64,000 nucleotides of DNA, taken from assembly GCA_039519185.1 (NCBI GenBank), contig CM076850.1, positions 161,740,462-161,804,461 on the forward strand, in the 5' to 3' direction. The notes under the pieces were generated by a model. That model did not search any database. It saw only the letters and a program-made list of their open reading frames with translations, and was not told where the DNA came from. Every line of letters begins with the position of its first letter. Position 1 is the stretch's first letter. The translations under genes and the position numbers were made by a program. Shown one piece after another: positions 10,001-21,637 of this stretch. This DNA is from Astragalus membranaceus (Eukaryota; Streptophyta; Magnoliopsida; Fabales; Fabaceae).

Positions 10001-13000
10001 TAAGCTTCCTCTGTAGATTTTATTTCAAAACAACTGGAAAAGAAAAAGAAAACACTCTTACACACAGACGTGTGCTGCAGAGATTGGAGATTAAAAAGCC
10101 AGATGTAGTTGTGTACCATATGATATTCATAGATGCAGTAGCTCCCTAAACTTCCAGATGGCAGATCAAGAGGATATCCAGTTTGAATAAATATCTGTGA
10201 AGCATCAAAACAGATAATATCATAATAAAATAATTCAGGTAAGTGAGATCATAATTATTCTTATTCAATACTTAAAAACAAGAGCAAGAAGAAACCAATT
10301 TTTAGTAATACCTCGGGGTTCTTTTCCATCTCACGAGTGAGCGCTCCAATTGATCCAGGATGTAGCCTAACATCGTCATCCAAAAACAATACATACTTGC
10401 TGTCTTTGTGCATTTTCTCCACTCCAACCTGCCAAGGTGCCAATACTATGTAATACTTTGATAAAACACATCCAGCAAGGACAGCCTACCAAATCAACAA
10501 AATCTAAATGACCCAAAACTTTGGGTCTTTATGCATGTATTCACCTAGCAAGTGTCTAACCACTAGTCAATCAAACAACTAAAATCATCACCATTTTCTA
10601 CATAAATTTAGACTGCTTCAGATAAATGTAAGGAACATTAGGATAAGTTCCCAATATAGCATGGCCAAAGCCATACTTTGTGTTTGAACTTTGAAAGGAC
10701 TACAGAAATTGGTCAGTAAAATTCCATACCAATTGATTGTGAATTTTTTGACTACAAGTTGTTGACAAACCAGCTACAACAACCTTAGCATCAACATCAT
10801 CCTGCATATATCAAACAGGCATTCATTTTAGTGGGATGCAGACAAGATAAGCATATACAGCCCGAGACAGCAACGTGCAAGAGCTCTGAAGCAGCAGAAT
10901 CGAGCTTCAATGTGGAAATTTTACTGATTCCAGTGGGGAAACAGGTAGGAAAAACGAACCAAATGAGCTTAAGGTTGCAAAACTTAATGGCAGATAATTA
11001 AAAACACAAATTTGTAAATGGAAAGAAAGTGGACTTATTTATACCTCAAATTCTGATATCAGCCGTGATATAGCATGGTAAGCAGGATCCTCTGTACTTT
11101 CTACCACAAAAAGAAATTCTAGAGGGCCACCATAAAGAGATGTTATCTGCATTTTAAAATATAAAAAAACAGAATCATGTGAAATTTTTCTATTAAGAGG
11201 AGAAGCTCAGACCAAAAAGAAAAGGTATAGCAATGATTAGCTTAAAAGGATGTTCAAGCTCACAACCTATTATTGCAACTATGCAGCAAAAATGAATAAT
11301 CGACAGTATGCCCAATATGCTACAAATCATATAATTTAAATTAGAAGTTTAGGGAACTGAAAGAGGGAGTATGTGAAATACATAAATACACATAAAGATC
11401 AATTATATTTTAAATTTTCAAATCATAACACATTGTTCGTGAAAGAACCAATAAGGCACCACGGTAAAAAAAGAAAAAAGAAACCTCCAATACGTATCAA
11501 GGAATGTATCTTATGAGTTCTTACCTGACTCCTCCAGTTGTGAAGATTATATTCTCCAAACCCTTTCAGGGGCATAACTACTGTTACTCTTGGAAGATTG
11601 ACCTGATAGGAGTGCTCAAGCTCATTAATGTCATGATAGAGGAAAGGCAAGCTATTGCCTTTCTTCATAGCATCCTTCATTTGTTTGATCTCTCTGTTCC
11701 TGTAGGAGTAAAATGCAGAAAAGTTCCTCATTGACATGACAATGAAAGTGGTTCCTAACTCTATGACATCATCGAGTAATGAGTACCTAACATAAGCAGC
11801 AAGAGCCCACCCAAGAGCAAGTAGTAAGCAAATTAAACATCCCTGCAGAGTAAACATGAAGAGCCCATGATTGCCTTTTCGGGAAATTTCCATTCAGATT
11901 TATGACAGTGTCATGATATTTCTCTTAAGCAACAAATGTGGAGGAATACAAAGCAAGATTTCAAGGAAACTTATGTCAATAATCATCATGCAGTGATGCA
12001 ATCAAATTGCAGGAGCTATATCATGTTTACTTAATGCTGCCGCCAATACACAAACTTGTATTCTGATGCTTGAGTTTCCATTAGCTCCTTCATTAATTCT
12101 GTTTTATTCAATAAGAATGCAATTTCACTGATTCACTTTGGCATGCAACTCAGCAATAAAACTCCTTCAACAATGTAAAACCTCCTGTCCCTACAAAGTT
12201 TCTTGTGCTGCAAGTATACTCTATCTGTAAAATTATAGCCTACAGGATATCTAACTCAGGCCCTGGATAGCATAAGACAATTTTCTTAGGCCCCAAATTC
12301 TTTCACCCATTTTTATTGCACTTGGGAATTTAGAATTACTAATTAATATGGATATTCTTAATATCTATGGCTATGCGTCTCATCTACCAATATATGTTGA
12401 ATGTCTAGTCAAAGAACCTATTTAGCTCTTATATCTGAAATCAACAATGTTATAAGATTGAATAGATTCGCCATAGTATCTATTGAGAGTGAAATGTTAT
12501 AAGATTGAATAAATTCGTCATGCTATCAAACTTTGGTAAGTGAATTTCAATTCAAAAACTAGAAGAATATATGAAAACTGATAAATGAACTCATACTAGA
12601 TGTGTCTAATAATTTTGTCTAAGACCCAAGAATTTCTAGACACGCAGTTGCTAGACACAGCCCTCATCTTACTACAACGAATATGGAAGTCAAATTCATA
12701 ACTGTGAACATGAAGATGGGAAGCAACAACACCCTGATACCTCAACTATCAAAATTGGAGAATAAAATCAGTTAAAAATAATCCTGGGAGAAAGTACATA
12801 TTGTACAGCTAAATCCCATGCATTGAAGTATAGTCAAATACCATCCACATCCTATAAAGCCAGACTAGGTCACTGTTTCTCAATCTCAAGCCAAAAATTA
12901 ACCATTCAATCCTTTCGTTGGCAGCAGCAATCAACATCAATAAGAATCCAGAAAGGAACCTAAACTCACGTGCTTTCCAATTACCCCAAGTTGCTAAACC

Positions 13001-13549
13001 AAAAGCATAATTGTCTTCCCAATAACCTTCATCCATGTGGCACAAAGTACCTCCGTGTAAACAACTTAATTAAGACATCAAATCCCAATAATGTCACCAC
13101 TTTAGCCTACCTTTCCACTCCAAACAACCTTTTTAACCAAAAAAAAGGCCTAATTGCGGGGTAGAGTTGGCATATGGATCGTGAAGAGTAACAAGTTCAC
13201 ATTGTAATTATTTAATTACAGTCTAACTCGTAACAAAACTTTATTCAAGAATGTACTTTAAGAATCGAATAACAGTAAGGTTAAACTATTATTTATACTA
13301 ATTAATACAAAGAGTAAAAAAGAAGCAAGTAAGCGAAAACTAGAGCAACTCAACTGAATTTCCAGCAAAACAAAGGACATATGCAAATTTCTTGAACAAT
13401 TCAGATGGAAATGGTACCAAAAGAGAAGAAAATCAAGAATATAGATGGATCGAAAAGAGAATTGAAAAAACCTGGATCTGAATGAAAACGGCGACGGGAC
13501 TACAAAAGCTCCGACTGAGAGAGAAGAGGAACATATCCAGTGAAGCCAT
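7072..13549 (-). CDS. GCS: Glucosylceramide synthase (ceramide glucosyltransferase, GT21)
   Basis: Fourteen exons can be chained in phase: 13472-13549, 11787-11842, 11525-11699, 11045-11146, 10730-10801, 10312-10428, 10117-10194, 9648-9710, 9475-9571, 8913-8991, 8628-8839, 7882-8027, 7323-7445 and 7072-7233. They total 1560 bp, 519 residues, close to the usual plant length. The enzyme transfers glucose from UDP-glucose to ceramide at the ER/Golgi, making the first glycosphingolipid. Seen are an N-terminal membrane helix (GCLICLLLALGWALAAYVR, about 27-45), PRVTVVMPLKGFGEYNLHNW, LFVVESTEDPAY, the metal-binding FLDDDVRLHPGSIG, GYSDDMTLAAIAGAHKR, FGRYWNYLRKQTFVLE, and C-terminal membrane segments ending QPKKFDN. 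All splice sites are GT-AG except intron 8, which has a GC donor at 9647-9646. Intron 1 is 1.6 kb. No lesion was found. Confidence 0.95.
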
Positions 13550-15091
13550 TGTTTGCGCGACTGTGACTTACCCTCACTCTCTCTCCCTCCCTCTCTCTCT
13601 CCTTTCTGTCTCTGAAACGTATCGCTCTGTCTCTTTCTCTCTCTAGCTCAGATAGGCAGGAGCAGCATTGAGAGAGAAACGGAAGCTGGCAACAGAGAAA
13701 AAATAACAGAGGTGACAATCCAAGAAAGCTGAAATTTATAATTCAAAAAAAATTATACTATACAGTTTAATTCATAATTAATTAATATTAATTTTAGAAT
13801 AAACTCTATTTAACTCAAAACTTGGTTGCTGGTTAACACATTTCATCTTAAGAGAGATTCGGCTACTACCCGTTCCCAATAATAGAATAAATTCGAGTCG
13901 GACTTTATTTATCTCTGATTGAAGTGTTTATCATTTCCCTAGACCGAACTAGGGTCACAAAGACTTCTACACAAAAAAAATAAACACTATTTTTTTTTGG
14001 TCCATTGAGAATCACTCAATCTTGTTCGGTCTGTTGCTAAAAATTATTTCAATCCATTAGCTTAGTCTTTCGAAAGTAAATTTCAATGACTAAATAAGAA
14101 ATTAAAAAATTATGAGACTTTTTAATAGATTTTCATAATTTATAAACTAAATTAAAGAAAGCGTGATAATTTATGGACTAATTTGAGGATTTACTCTTAA
14201 TTTTATAAATGCAATAGGTCTCTTATTTTTATTTTCAGGAATGCTTTCTATTTTTCAATTTTAATTTTGAAACAAAAGATTATTGTATTTTTATTGATCA
14301 CAATTTGATTTAATATATTTTGGATATTATATTGGAAAAGAATTCGTCCGACTAGGCTTTAGGTTGGAGTTACTCCCATTCCTTATTGAAGCATTTAATT
14401 GGAATATTCTTCACAATATCTCAACTTTTAATTTATATTACATGCGTGTATTTGTTAATGATTTTTTTGGTGAACATACGGTGTTTGTTAACGATGAAAA
14501 TTGATTCCTTTCACTTTCGTAATATAAAATATACTCTTCCAATGGAAACAATTTTTTATGTTTTATAGCTGCTTCATATATTTCCTAAAAAATGCTGTTT
14601 TCTATAGCTAAGAAGTAAAATAGAAAGAAAAAAAATGAATCTTACTGTAACTTTATGAATTTGGCTTTAGATTGGTGGTTATGGAGAGAAGAATGGCAGC
14701 GTGCAAGGTGTAACGTGCTTATTCGGAGTCAGCCAAAAAGGTCCTTTTCTAATTATCCGAATCTTTCATTTTATATGTCGCTTTAAGTTTTAAATCGCTA
14801 AACTTTTTTTATATTTGGCGGTTGTAAACGACAACATCCTCCACTTGCCTTCTTCTATCACTTTTTGGTTATTTTTTCAGATACATATATCACATATATC
14901 ATATAAATTTTTGGCTATTTTACCTTATTACCTTCTAAAATATTTTATTTTTTTAAACTGCTGGTCCCCCCCCCCCCCCCTAAAAAAATATTTTAGAAGG
15001 TAATAACGTGTAAAGGTTTTTTTTTTACAAGAATAGCGTGTAAAGTTGATAGCTTATGTAGTAATCAATGATCAATAACTATTTTTAAGGA
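13550..15091. other. GCS upstream region and AT-rich spacer
   Basis: The first 150 bases are CT/GA-rich, suggesting the GCS 5' leader and promoter-proximal DNA. The remainder is AT-rich. A short inverted repeat (TTATTACCTTCTAAAATATT at about 14927 and its reverse complement near 14985) surrounds a run of C residues. No gene was recognised. Confidence 0.55.
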
Positions 15092-15439
15092 GGTGAAATT
15101 ATAGTTTTGGTCTCTTTATTTTTAAAAATTTAGATATTTGGTCCATTTATTTTAAAACTCAGACATTTGGTTCCCCAATTTTAAAAAATCAAATACATTT
15201 AGTCCAAAGAGGGACCAAATGTCTTTGATTTTTTAAAATTGGGGGACCAAATGTCTTTGATTTTTTAAAATTGGGGGACCAAATGTCTTTCATTATTAGC
15301 CATAAAAAACTGAAAATTCCTATTGGGACTAAATGTCTTTGATTTTTTAAAATTGGGGGACCAAATGTTTGAGTTTTAAAATAGGGGGACCAAATGTCTG
15401 AATTTTTGAAAACAGGGAAACCAAAACTATAATTTAACC
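15092..15439. mobile_element. Foldback element with GGTNAAATTATAG termini (348 bp)
   Basis: The left end GGTGAAATTATAGTTTTGG is mirrored by the right end, which read inwards is GGTTAAATTATAGTTTTGG. The arms are about 100 bp and carry repeats of GGACCAAATGTCTTTGA. The flanks TTTTAAGGA and TTTTAACAA match at 7 of 9 positions, consistent with an old 9-bp target duplication and hence a non-autonomous MULE. The middle holds a tandem repeat of about 32 bp (two full units plus partials). It is non-coding. Confidence 0.65.
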
Positions 15440-15784
15440 TTTTAACAACGATAGCATGTTTTGGTATACATAATCTATTAAAAGCAAAACATGATATATT
15501 TGTAACTACTAAAACAAAAATACTAGGACTAAAAGCAAAAAATAATATATTTGCAAGCACTAAAGATATACTTAAACATTTTATATTTTATCGAGTGTTT
15601 ATATATTAGTAAAAGAATAAAATTTTACTAATATTGATATTTAGAACAACATATATTCTAACATCTTATTTATCTTATATAAATGACTATTGGATTCGCT
15701 TTGCATTTTGAATTAAATGAAAATTACACAAATAAATGATTATATATATACACACACACACTACGTTTCAGTTATTCAACAACT

Positions 15785-15900
15785 AAAGCATTTGGACTAG
15801 TGGTAATGAGCTGAGCTTTCATTACCTGGTATAGGTCATGGGTTTGAATCTCCCAAAACCCATTTTTAATCAAGTTTGTATTTTCAAAATTAGAAAGAAA
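15785..15900 (+). repeat. tRNA-derived SINE-like sequence
   Basis: The stretch TGGACTAGTGGTAATGAGCT resembles a pol III A box region. About 45 bases on, GGGTTTGAATCTCCC resembles a B box. The spacing fits the tRNA-related head of a SINE. No folded tRNA with a proper acceptor stem was seen, so it is not called a tRNA gene. Confidence 0.5.
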
Positions 15901-16332
15901 TTTCTCATTAAATTCTGTGATTGAAAACATAAAAAGGCATTAAATGAATATTGGGTAAATATGCAAATAACAAAAAAACATATGTAAAATATATAAGATA
16001 GAATTCAATGTTTGAAATAGTTAGTGGATTCCATGTGTCTGATTTTAATTGATCCCACATCATTAAGGTAAAATACTCACAATTCATCAAGGGGCAACCG
16101 AGAATTCACCATTTACAAAATGATGTTGGTAGTCACATTTCAATATCATTATGTTTCGCTAATAACTTAGCTAGGACACTTGTCATATCGGCCGTGTTGA
16201 TTATTGGAATATATTTGGCCATTATTGCTTTTTTTTACATTTGATAATCGTCCTATAGAATGCACGTTGGTTATTGTGGCCAGATGTGCTGGGAAAAATG
16301 GGTCCAGGTTACTTGCGCCCTTTAACAGGCGA
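15901..16332. other. Spacer upstream of solo LTR
   Basis: AT-rich DNA ending in the TSD CCTAG of the following solo LTR. No gene was recognised. Confidence 0.5.
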
Positions 16333-16337
16333 CCTAG

Positions 16338-19300
16338 TGTAGCGACCGAAAAATCCGAAGGAGGGATTCTTCGTCATTTTGCAATGAAGCCGCCACCAAA
16401 GTTTTAGTTTAAGGGCAAACATTGGAAAATCCCTATTGAGTGGATAAGGGGGTCTTGCGGACCAGTTTTAGGCTCGGGAGTCGTTTATGCGTAGGGAAGG
16501 TATTAGCACCCTACGACATCCTTCTTAAAGAAGGTTACCTTTTAACTAAATGTGTAAACATTTATTAATCCAAAAATAATGTTTTTACCCTTATAATAAC
16601 AATAATAAAAAAGGACTTGATAAACACTTATTTGTTTTTGTACTTTTTTGAGAAAAAGGAGAAAAGTGAATTAAAAGAGAAAAAAAAGGGTTTTTTATTA
16701 GTGCAATTGACAGAGGTCGGCCGCCCTCTGGTCCTACGTATCTCCTGGTAGAGAATCAAATCACACGTAGTTCTTAGTTTTTTTGGTTTTTGAAAATGTT
16801 TGAAAAGGGGAAGAGCTTTCATAATGATCAAGCAAGCAAAGGCTTTGAGTGATCATTACTAATGACTCCGGATAGTATTCATGACAATCAAACAAGCCAA
16901 GGCTTTGAGTGATAGTCACTAATAACAATGGGTTTGAAAATGACTTTTTGGTTTGTTTTGTGAAAATGATTGGTTTAGGGTTGCGAAAAGGATTTTTATT
17001 TGTTGCGCTTGACGAGAACGTGACTCGCTCCTACGTATCCCAAATGGGAATCAAAGCGACGTAGTTCTAATAAAAATGTTTTTGAAAAGGGTTTGAAAGG
17101 GGAAAAGCTTTCATAATGATCAAGCAAGCAAAGGCTTTGAGTGATCATTACTAATAACCCTTGATGGCGTTCATGACAATCAAACAAGCCAAGGCTTTGA
17201 GTGATAGTCACTAATAACTCGCATTAATTGGAAAAGAGTTTGAAAGTTTTTTTTTGGAAAAAGAAAGGGGTGTAGTTATTATCAATGATTGGTTACAAAA
17301 TTCAAGCACATTCAATGATTACGGAATCATGCATATGTTGAACATTAATTAAGACTAAACATGCCAATATGATCAAAAGATCCACTTATCAAGGATTCAA
17401 GATGAAGTTCTCAAAGCAAATGTGTGTGTGTAGGAAGGGGTGTATTTACCCTAATGACTCTATGCTACAACAGGCATGTAGACTTACGTCTTCATTAGGA
17501 GGTCATACACATGGATGGAATGGCATATAATTGAATCAAGACATTTAAAATGCATCAAAAACAAGCAAGCAATTGATCATAGGCATAGAATTGTCTTAAT
17601 TAAACTAAAGAAGATATGAGCAACGATTTCTCGATAACATGAACAAAAGGAGAAATTGCATCAAGGCTAAGGTAGGCCTATCCTTTGCATTCATGAATAA
17701 GGGCGCAAAGGCTAATAACACAATCAAAGAGGAGGGAGCATCAAGGTTTTGGGTAACCTATCCTTTGCAATACCCCATGGACCTTAAACCATAAACCTAA
17801 CTATCTCATCTTTTATTCATTAAGAAATTGAGAGGAGAAGGTTGAATCATCTAAAACCATCCTCGCCACTTAAAATATGATGCACTAGGCATAAGTGGGA
17901 ATCATATGATTTATCATCAACAATGGGCAATAATTAAATTAGAATACAAGAGCAAGTAAATAAACACTAAAGCCAAGTTGAATCACATAGGGCAATCCTC
18001 TCACTTTGGGAAAAGTGCACTAGGCACTAGTGAGAATCAACTTGCCTATCATCAACAATTTACAATAAGCAAATTAAAATGCAAAGATTAAATAAACACA
18101 TCGCTAAATTGAGTCATTTCTAGCGATCTTCACCACTTAGGTCAAGGTGCACTAGGCACTAGTGGGAATCATATTGCTAAATCATCAAACAACAAAAGTA
18201 ACATTTAACACTAAAATGAAATACTAATAACAAGATTTAACATCATTAAACAAAGAACAACAACAAAATCAACTTAGAAATATTTTTAGATCTATAAGCA
18301 TGGGAACCAAAGGAAACATAGATCCACATTTTATTTAATAAAGAAAACAACAAAATTAACACAAAGCAACATAGATTTATTTTTTTACAAGGATTCATAT
18401 GATTAAGCAAGGAAGTGCAACAAAATCATATCAACCCTGATTTTTTTTCATGATATGCGAAAATGCTAGAGCCCATAGACAACAATTTATTTATGAAATT
18501 TAGTGCATAATATGTAAAGATGCAAGGGAAACTATTCAAATAGAAGAATAACTCCTTCAAGGCCAAGGACCCATCTCAAACACCCAAAGCTCCCTAAGTC
18601 TTTGTCAAAATGTTTGAAATGGATCCTCAAAGCAAACAACAATCAAGAAGGAGTTTGGAGTAGAGGAGAGATCATGCAAGAAAATTAAATATGAGGTGCA
18701 AAGCTTCAAGGATTACCTCAAAACTATAATGAAATGAAGAAGGTGATAAGCTCAAAAAATTACTAGCAATTTGATGATGCAACCTTGAAGAGAATGGAAG
18801 GAAGGATGGTGATCTAACAAGAAATGGAGGATTTGGTGGTGAAAAGTTGAAGAAAATATATGGAGGAGGGAGGGAGAGGCTACGGTTTTGGTGAGGAAGG
18901 AGAGGGGGAGGAGGTGCTTTTGGTGTGCTAGGGTTTTTGTGTAGGAGAATGAGAGGCAAATGAGAAGCAAAAAAGATGAATCCTAGGTGTGGGAATGAGG
19001 GAGGTATTTATAGGATGAAACTAGGTTTAAGGGTAATTTAGTCTCTTATTTTTTTAGGTGCTCTAGGATTGCATCTAAATTTGGAACCAAGGGTCAAGAT
19101 CAAATGTCACATGGATTAGGGGCAATTAGAAAGCACAAAGTGAGGAGAGAGAGGGCTGAGGGGTGTAGCTTAAGGAGGTGAGTGAAGGATAAGTTTAATT
19201 ACAAAAATGTATTTTCTCATGAAGCATATTACAAGAGTGCCATTTTAATTCAAATGAAGGGTGAGGATTGCATTTAACACTTGAATGGAAGGCCATGATT

Positions 19301-20104
19301 TAAACACAATTTTCAATCAATAAAATAAACCAAAAATGGGGAAAAAAGGGCTGGAATTCGCAGCCAAAGGATAAGAGAGAGAGAGTAATTGCAAGTTGTC
19401 ATTGTACTATTTGTCTCCCACTACCTTTCTAATTATCCTTTCTTTTTCTTGATTTTTTTTCTAGATAATTCTTCATTAATCTTACCATTTTGGGCCATGT
19501 CCCATGATTCAATGATTGGGCTCTGAATTTTATGATCTCACCAATCCCAAAATTGATTTGTTGACCCCACTCCAAAGGAAATGACCATTTTACCCTTTTG
19601 TTCAAAAACCGAATTTCATGCCAAAAATATTCTCATGATGCACAAAAAATACACAACTATACTCACTTGGATTCACATAAATTCCTCAAGAGATGTATAA
19701 TGGTTTTTACCGAGAAATTATTTATTTTAGTGAAATGACCAAAATACCCTTTTGGTCCCAAAAACCCTAATTTGCTCCAAACTTCATTTCCACTCTAACA
19801 ATGATCCTGAGACCCTTTGGATGACTCTAAAACTCTAGAAATACATGCATGATGAGAAAATAAGTCTTTTTGGCGAAATTACCAAAATACCCTTTGAACT
19901 AGGAAAAACCCTAGAAACCCTAGACATGCTCTAAAGTGCTCTAAAATGCCATGCAATGCTTTTCTAACCCTAAAATGCATTCTGAAACTTCTAAGATGCA
20001 AGCATGATGCTCTTCCTAACCTCTAGGATGAATGCTAAGACTTGATTTATTTTTGATTGAAAATTAGGGTTTTGACCTAAGCCGGACAAAATTGGGGTAT
20101 GACA
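16338..20104. mobile_element. Solo LTR of a long-LTR gypsy (Tat/Ogre-like) family, copy 1
   Basis: The unit starts TGTAGCGACCG, ends GGGGTATGACA, is 3767 bp long and is flanked by the 5-bp repeat CCTAG (16333-16337 and 20105-20109). There is no internal region or second LTR, so it is a solo LTR left by LTR-LTR recombination. It shares many blocks with 42144-46083: CAATGAAGCCGCCACCAA and GCAGGGAAGGT-TTAGCACCC near the start, GTGACTCGCTCCTACGTATCC, and the terminus GGACAAAATTGGGGTA. The great LTR length suggests the Tat/Ogre lineage known from legumes; that is inferred from length and style only. Confidence 0.85.
16823..17209 (+). repeat. Four stem-loop units with conserved loop in solo LTR 1
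   Basis: Units at 16823-16857, 16883-16917, 17115-17149 and 17175-17209 each consist of an 8-base arm, a 19-base loop and a complementary arm. Arms are AATGATCA/TGATCATT in units 1 and 3, and GACAATCA/TGATAGTC in units 2 and 4 (one mismatch). The loop core CAAGCAAAGGCTTTGAG or a close variant is kept in all. Homologous units are in copy 2. Confidence 0.8.
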
Positions 20105-20109
20105 CCTAG

Positions 20110-21637
20110 TTATGCCAGTAGAATAACAAACTTGACGGTAGCATTTTATGTAATCATTTACCAAAATGAATAGTGTTTCTAACTATTTCTTTATAGTAGG
20201 ACTTAGCTAGAACACGAGAGTAAGTAATTACTAAGTATTTCGTGGAAGTATAGAGTGTAAGATGAATATCCAATGTCTTATCCCTTCATTAACCTCTCAG
20301 GGCAGTATATATAGTACATCAGGAGTTTAATGATAATAACTACATTTATAGCCGTTGCGGAATCAGTGGCAAGATTACAGGGGTTTCCTTAAATATCCTG
20401 TCTGTCGTCCCCTTGCGGCCGACCCATGATGGGAGTCGTGCTTTAGGTGAGGAGCGGAGTCCCTCAGTCCCTATGTTGGAAAAGTCCTTCGGTTCTGGCT
20501 TCCCACTGGAGTCCCTCGACTTAATATGCTACCGTGCAACAGTCGGTTCGGCTATGAGTGACATCCGGTCCTTCATGTGATGGCCGAATCGGCTGTGAAC
20601 ACAGTCCCTCGAGCGGCGAGCATGAGTGCAAAGTGCAAAGGCGCTCTGAGACAATATCGGCTCATCATTTTCACCGGGTCCCCTTCTATACGGAGTCCTG
20701 TGCGATTGGCGTGATTCCCGAAGGCGTTCCCTGTAGTTTTGACAAGACCTTTTGATTTGACTGAAAAGGGACCTTATCTCCTCGGGAGTCTCGCTTTGAT
20801 TGTCATAAATGCTATGTTTTTGGAGTTTGTTCCTTCATCCCTGTGTAAGGAGGGGTTTTCGCATCCCTAGCCCTCCAGCTTCGACATGCTCAAATTCTTG
20901 CGTGGTGCTGCTTCTCCTGATTGGATCGCCTCTACCTTCTTGAGTCTTCTGCGCGATCCCAACGAGGATCGCCGCGTGGGGATCGCGAGAGGGTTCAAAA
21001 AGGGAGTTGTAGATCTTCGTGAACTGTGGATATTCCCTGCTCACTGCTCCTCTGTCTTTGCTAGGATTGCGTAGAAGACTCATATGCGTGTTTCTTTCAA
21101 ATGCAGGCTTAGGTTGCCACTAGGGGAGGGCCCTTCCTAGATCTTCTAGTTGAGGTTCTTTAAGGAAGGCTCGACTGGGATCGTCCTTTGCTGTGGTTCA
21201 GAGTTATTCCCTCGGGCTTCCTCTTGGACTATCTTTGGCGACGCTTCCAAGTTTTTCTATAGGCGGCTTTGATGGAAGCTTAAGGTTCGACTCTCTTCAC
21301 ATCCTTCGGTCGAGAAGGCTCCCGAACTCTTGCTGAATCGGCGGTGGACCTGCAAAATTATTAGAAAATAGGGTTCGGCTCTACAAGCCGATCAATTGTA
21401 TTTATTCTTCTCTTAATGTATAAAATTCATGTTCTTCTCATAATGTTCAAGGTCGAAAATGATTAAATATAACGAGATGGGTTTTGGAGGTTCTTCCCTT
21501 GGTTTTGTAGCGATTATTTAGTACGACCGCTCCTTTTTGTATCGTTATTGCACCGAACATTCGACGGATCACTTGGGCCGATCTTTGACAAGGCCGAGCT
21601 TGGCTCGGGTACTTGACTGATGTTGATGCGTGACTTT
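20110..21637. mobile_element. Decayed retroelement sequence, left part of host of nested Copia
   Basis: From about 20340 the base composition shifts to GC-richer DNA of retroelement style (CGGCTGTGAACACAGTCC, GATCGCCGCGTGGGG), with no intact coding frame. It stops exactly where the Copia element inserts (target duplication ACTTT). Sequence of similar composition resumes at 27696, followed by a gag-like frame. I infer one older gypsy-like element split by the Copia insertion. Its own ends were not found. Confidence 0.45.

Noticed and set aside
12809..13045. Minus-strand open frame in GCS intron 1
   Set aside because: No recognised domain, and it falls within the 1.6-kb first intron. Treated as chance or decayed repeat.
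15785..15900. Nuclear tRNA gene
   Set aside because: A and B boxes are present, but no acceptor or anticodon stems could be folded by eye. A SINE head explains it better.
18672..18970. Overlapping Pro/Ser-rich open frames on the minus strand of solo LTR 1
   Set aside because: They arise from GA-rich LTR sequence on the other strand; there is no domain or start context.
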